Source of the DNA: JAFAGX01 sp035624085
Lineage (GTDB): Bacteria; Acidobacteriota; Terriglobia; Terriglobales; Acidobacteriaceae
Length of the DNA: 16,747 nucleotides
Direction of reading: 5' to 3'
Assembly: GCA_035624085.1 (NCBI GenBank)
Contig: DASPSE010000089.1
Location: forward strand, 1 to 16,747
Every line of letters starts with the position of its first letter. The stretch's first letter is position 1. Below the pieces are notes generated by a model. The model searched no databases, had not been told where the DNA came from, and was given only the letters and a program-made list of their open reading frames with translations. Positions 13,742 to 16,747 of this stretch are shown one piece after another. The position numbers and the translations under genes are program-made.

Positions 13742-13796
13742 AACTGGTCGTGTGCCTAACCTTGTCCGATGAGGTTGTCCCCTCATCTGACCGGTT
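13742..13796 (+). ncRNA. Candidate structured leader or small RNA
   Basis: AACTGGTC (13742-13749) can pair with GACCGGTT (13789-13796; eight pairs, one G-U), enclosing a perfect 7-bp hairpin GATGAGG (13768-13774) / CCTCATC (13781-13787). The outer stem begins where the strong promoter would start transcription, so only part of its 5' strand may be in the RNA. A second stem, CGCGCTC / GAGCGCG (13923-13929 / 13935-13941), lies downstream. No terminator with a T-tract was found before 14232, so this is more likely the start of a long leader of the pyrophosphatase mRNA than a free RNA. It matches no riboswitch class I recognise. Confidence 0.3.
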
Positions 13797-13989
13797 GCTT
13801 GTCACAGACACTGCCGCTGGTGCATGGTATACAGCGCAGTGAACATCCGACGCGGCCAAGCTCAGCATCCCTGTTCAAGTCTTGCGGTGGAAGCGTGTTC
13901 GGAACTCCGGCCATAGCTCCAACGCGCTCCACAAGAGCGCGGGAACGAGGTGCGCCGGGCGAGGTGCCTGAACCGAAATCAGGTGGTGG

Positions 13990-14009
13990 TCAGTTTAATT
14001 CAGTTTAAT
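13990..14009. repeat. Perfect 10-bp tandem duplication
   Basis: TCAGTTTAAT occurs twice back to back (13990-13999 and 14000-14009) in the leader region of the pyrophosphatase gene. It is AT-rich in a GC-rich surrounding. Function unknown. Confidence 0.6.
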
Positions 14010-14050
14010 AAGGAAGCGAGCCAGACGCGCGGTTATTGCGTCGCTGAGGT

Positions 14051-14109
14051 CCCTCGCTACACTCGGGATTTCGGCGCGCGGCTTGGATGCCGCGCAAACG
14101 CCTTAACTT
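14051..14109. repeat. Palindromic intergenic repeat, copy 2
   Basis: CCCTCGCT-ACA-CTCGGGATTTCGG, then a GC hairpin (GCGCGGC / GCCGCGC, 14075-14081 / 14088-14094) and AAACGCCTTA. Same order of parts as copy 1 with a different hairpin sequence. Confidence 0.6.
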
Positions 14110-14126
14110 CGTGGGCTCGCCCAGAT

Positions 14127-14160
14127 CCCTCGCTGAGCGACAAGCGCTTGCTCGGGATGA
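14127..14160. repeat. Palindromic intergenic repeat, partial copy 3
   Basis: CCCTCGCT (14127-14134) and CTCGGGATGA (14151-14160) are separated by a 16-nt segment that ends in the 10-bp palindrome CAAGCGCTTG (14141-14150), rather than by the 3 nt of copies 1 and 2. The tail GATGACAAT (14156-14164) is repeated at 14171-14179. Confidence 0.5.
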
Positions 14161-14231
14161 CAATTAGGCTGATGACAATCAAACTGGCCCACTACCCTAT
14201 GTCATCCTATTAATTCATGTGGAGGATTCCT

Positions 14232-16739
14232 ATGCGCATCGGGTTCGCTCAAGTTGCGTCCCCAGAATGCCGACGTTGTTTCTCCCGCCCATGGGCGAAG
14301 ACTTTGGCAACTGTCCTGGCTGTGCTGACCATGGCGTCGGCCGCGTTCGCACAACCGTCCGGAGAAGTGGGCGGCGAAGCCAACCTCAAGCTGCCCGACC
14401 TCAGGTCGGTGAACTTCCTTGGCATGAATGGGCACAACCTGCTCATGATTGGCATCTTGTTCTGCATTTTCGGCTTGGGCTTCGGACTGACGATTTACAC
14501 CCGGCTCAAGAACCTGCCGGTGCATCGCGCCATGCGCGAAATTTCCGAGCTGATCTATGAGACCTGCAAAACCTATGTGATCACGCAGGGAAAATTCCTG
14601 GTGCTGCTGTGGGTGTTTGTCGCCGTCGCGATCGTGCTCTACTTCGGCGTGCTGGCGCCAGTGCCGGGCAAACCGGTGGGCGTGACGCTGCCGATTATTC
14701 TGCTGTTCAGCATTATCGGGATGGCGGGCAGCTACGGCGTGGCGTGGTTCGGCATTCGCGTGAACACATTTGCGAACTCGCGGACGGCGTTTGCGGGGCT
14801 GCGGGGGAAGCCGTATCCGATTTCGCACATTCCACTGGAAGCCGGCATGAGCATTGGCATGATGCTGATCAGCGTGGAACTGCTGATGATGCTGATCATT
14901 CTGCTCTTCATTCCCGGTGATTATGCGGGGCCGTGCTTCATCGGATTTGCGATTGGCGAGTCGCTGGGTGCGGCGGCGCTGCGTATTGCGGGCGGAATTT
15001 TCACCAAGATTGCCGATATCGGATCGGATTTGATGAAGATCGTCTTCAAAATTAAGGAAGATGACGCGCGCAACCCGGGCGTGATTGCCGATTGCACTGG
15101 CGATAACGCGGGCGACTCCGTGGGACCGAGCGCTGATGGCTTCGAGACTTACGGCGTGACGGGGGTGGCGCTGATCACGTTCATCCTGCTGGGTGTGAAG
15201 GATCCCCGCGTGCAGGTGCAGTTGCTGGTCTGGATTTTCGTGATGCGCGTGGCGATGCTGGTGGCCAGTGCGGCAGCATACTTCATTAATGGCGCAATCG
15301 CGAAGGCAAGATACGGCAACGCGACGGAGATGAACTTCGAAGCGCCGCTGACCTCGCTGGTGTGGATCACGTCGGTGGTGTCGATCGTCCTCACTTACAT
15401 CATTTCCTATTCGATCATTCCGGAACTTGGCGGCGATCCCACGCAGTGGTGGAAGCTGGCCACGATTATCTCGTGCGGAACTCTGGCGGGCGCGCTGATT
15501 CCGGAACTGGTGAAGGTGTTTACTTCGACCGAATCGCGACACGTGAAAGAAGTTGTGACTTCGGCGCAGGAGGGCGGAGCGTCGCTGGATATTTTGTCCG
15601 GCTTCGTTGCCGGCAATTTCTCTGGCTACTATCTCGGGCTGACGATGGTGTTGCTGATGGCGATTGGCTATCAAGTCAGTACCCTGGGCTTGGGCAATCT
15701 GATGGTGGCCGCGCCGGTGTTTGCGTTTGGTCTTGTCGCGTTCGGGTTCCTCGGCATGGGGCCCGTGACAATCGCGGTCGATTCCTATGGCCCGGTCACC
15801 GACAACGCGCAATCGGTCTACGAGCTGTCCCTGATTGAGCAGGTGCCAGGCGTTCAGGCCGAACTGAAGCGCGATTTCAACATCGATGTCAATTTCGAAA
15901 GAGCAAAGTATCTGCTCGAAGCGAACGACGGCGCCGGCAATACTTTCAAGGCCACGGCGAAGCCGGTGTTGATTGGAACGGCGGTGGTGGGCGCGACGAC
16001 GATGATTTTTTCCATCATCATGGCGCTGACGAAAGGTCTGGCGGCAAACGTGGACAAACTTTCGCTGCTGCACGCGCCGTTTGTGTTGGGATTGATTACC
16101 GGCGGAGCGATCATCTACTGGTTTACGGGAGCTTCGACGCAGGCGGTGAGCACGGGAGCGTATCGCGCGGTGGAATTCATTAAAGCGAACATCCGTCTCG
16201 AAGGCGTCGAAAAGGCATCAGTCTCCGATAGCAAGAAAGTCGTTGAGATTTGCACGAAATATGCCCAGAAGGGCATGCTAAACATCTTTATTGCGGTGTT
16301 CTTTGCGACGCTGGCGTTCGCGTTTGTGGAACCGTTCTTCTTCATCGGGTATCTGATTTCGATTGCTGCGTTCGGTTTGTATCAAGCGATCTTCATGGCG
16401 GATGCGGGCGGCGCCTGGGACAACGCCAAGAAGATTGTCGAAGTTGAACTGAACCAGAAAGGCACGGAGTTGCATGCGGCGACGGTGGTTGGCGACACGG
16501 TCGGCGATCCGTTCAAAGATACTTCGTCGGTAGCGCTTAATCCGGTCATCAAGTTCACGACACTGTTCGGATTGCTGGCAGTCGAACTTGCGGTGAAGCT
16601 GACCGAAACCGGCGCAGGGTTGGCGCACGTGCTGGCGGTGGCATTCTTTGTAGTTTCCTTCATCTTCGTCTACCGTTCGTTTTACAGCATGCGGATCGGA
16701 GCGGAGAAGGAGGCAGCCCGCGGGGCAGCCGCAGACTGA
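14232..16739 (+). CDS. hppA: Membrane-bound ion-translocating pyrophosphatase, divergent type
   Basis: 835 aa, longer than the usual 670-780. It hydrolyses pyrophosphate and pumps H+ or Na+ across the inner membrane through about 16 helices. ATG 14232 is chosen: GGAGG lies 6 nt upstream, and ATG 14217 precedes that site. Residues 1-40 look like a cleavable signal peptide (TVLAVLTMASAAFA-Q). Family motifs: VNTFANSRTA (178-187), GGIFTKIADIGSDL (254-267), EDDARNP (276-282), GDNAGDSVGPSADGFETY (290-307), GPVTDNAQ (520-527), GAGNTFKA (567-574), ADAGGAWDNAKK (723-734) and VVGDTVGDPFKDTS (752-765). Normally invariant positions differ: the D-x7-KxE site reads DIGSDLMKIVF, without the Glu, and GDCAGMAADLFETY is GDSVGPSADGFETY. 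Lys at 573 in GNTFKA is the mark of K+-independent enzymes. E305 in FETY is kept. A 20-residue insert (540-562) separates GPVTDNA from GNTFKA. The ion cannot be assigned safely. Confidence 0.93.
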   Translation: MRIGFAQVASPECRRCFSRPWAKTLATVLAVLTMASAAFAQPSGEVGGEANLKLPDLRSVNFLGMNGHNLLMIGILFCIFGLGFGLTIYTRLKNLPVHRAMREISELIYETCKTYVITQGKFLVLLWVFVAVAIVLYFGVLAPVPGKPVGVTLPIILLFSIIGMAGSYGVAWFGIRVNTFANSRTAFAGLRGKPYPISHIPLEAGMSIGMMLISVELLMMLIILLFIPGDYAGPCFIGFAIGESLGAAALRIAGGIFTKIADIGSDLMKIVFKIKEDDARNPGVIADCTGDNAGDSVGPSADGFETYGVTGVALITFILLGVKDPRVQVQLLVWIFVMRVAMLVASAAAYFINGAIAKARYGNATEMNFEAPLTSLVWITSVVSIVLTYIISYSIIPELGGDPTQWWKLATIISCGTLAGALIPELVKVFTSTESRHVKEVVTSAQEGGASLDILSGFVAGNFSGYYLGLTMVLLMAIGYQVSTLGLGNLMVAAPVFAFGLVAFGFLGMGPVTIAVDSYGPVTDNAQSVYELSLIEQVPGVQAELKRDFNIDVNFERAKYLLEANDGAGNTFKATAKPVLIGTAVVGATTMIFSIIMALTKGLAANVDKLSLLHAPFVLGLITGGAIIYWFTGASTQAVSTGAYRAVEFIKANIRLEGVEKASVSDSKKVVEICTKYAQKGMLNIFIAVFFATLAFAFVEPFFFIGYLISIAAFGLYQAIFMADAGGAWDNAKKIVEVELNQKGTELHAATVVGDTVGDPFKDTSSVALNPVIKFTTLFGLLAVELAVKLTETGAGLAHVLAVAFFVVSFIFVYRSFYSMRIGAEKEAARGAAAD

Positions 16740-16747
16740 GATTTAGT

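Noticed and set aside
13769..14008. 79-codon plus-strand open frame after the strong promoter
   Set aside because: No ribosome-binding site at its ATG, no domain, and composition like translated GC-rich intergenic DNA; it also starts inside the hairpin.
14185..14213. Promoter directly upstream of the pyrophosphatase using TATTAA (14208-14213)
   Set aside because: No acceptable -35 at 16-18 nt; TGGCCC is the only candidate.
14202..16073. 623-codon minus-strand open frame opposite the pyrophosphatase
   Set aside because: His, Arg and Gln-rich shadow of a GC-rich membrane-protein gene; the plus frame has all the pyrophosphatase motifs.

Overview
The window looks like a chromosomal segment of an Acidobacteriota-type genome. 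The grounds are high GC, a fused AroD-AroE, a stand-alone GvpL/GvpF-family gene, two closely similar sigma-54 activators and GC-rich palindromic intergenic repeats built on CCCTCGCT...CTCGGG. This assignment is inference from gene content and style. I see no rRNA, tRNA, CRISPR array, phage gene or transposase.

Layout. Positions 1-2150 (minus strand): the N-terminal part of a PLP-dependent decarboxylase runs off the left edge, preceded by an exported protein of unknown function built from two diverged copies of one module, with a strong terminator between them. Positions 2158-6680 (plus strand): bifunctional 3-dehydroquinate dehydratase/shikimate dehydrogenase, a GvpL/F-family protein, a 518-nt gene-free stretch with nested hairpins and an intrinsic terminator, then a secreted M28 metallopeptidase. 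A membrane-anchored alpha/beta hydrolase on the minus strand (6634-7656) overlaps the peptidase tail to tail by 47 bp.

Positions 8016-13545 form a regulatory island. It starts with a DksA-like RNA polymerase factor (plus). The minus strand then carries, in transcription order, a PilZ protein, a receiver-less sigma-54 activator and PhoU. Divergently on the plus strand lie a soluble histidine kinase and an NtrC-type response regulator joined by a 4-bp ATGA overlap. The two activators have near-identical DNA-recognition helices. Signals that could meet here are c-di-GMP (PilZ), phosphate (PhoU), ppGpp (DksA) and an unknown kinase input; the link is inferred from proximity only.

Positions 13546-14231 are gene-free but structured: a 10-bp hairpin, copies of a palindromic repeat, and a near-consensus extended -10 sigma-70 promoter followed at once by a nested hairpin. 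This lies about 490 bp upstream of a membrane pyrophosphatase (14232-16739) that has a signal peptide, insertions and changes in normally invariant motifs.

The least explained parts are the candidate RNAs at about 4941-5097 and 13742-13796, the PilZ/EBP/PhoU plus HK/RR island, the lone GvpL/F protein and the divergent pyrophosphatase.
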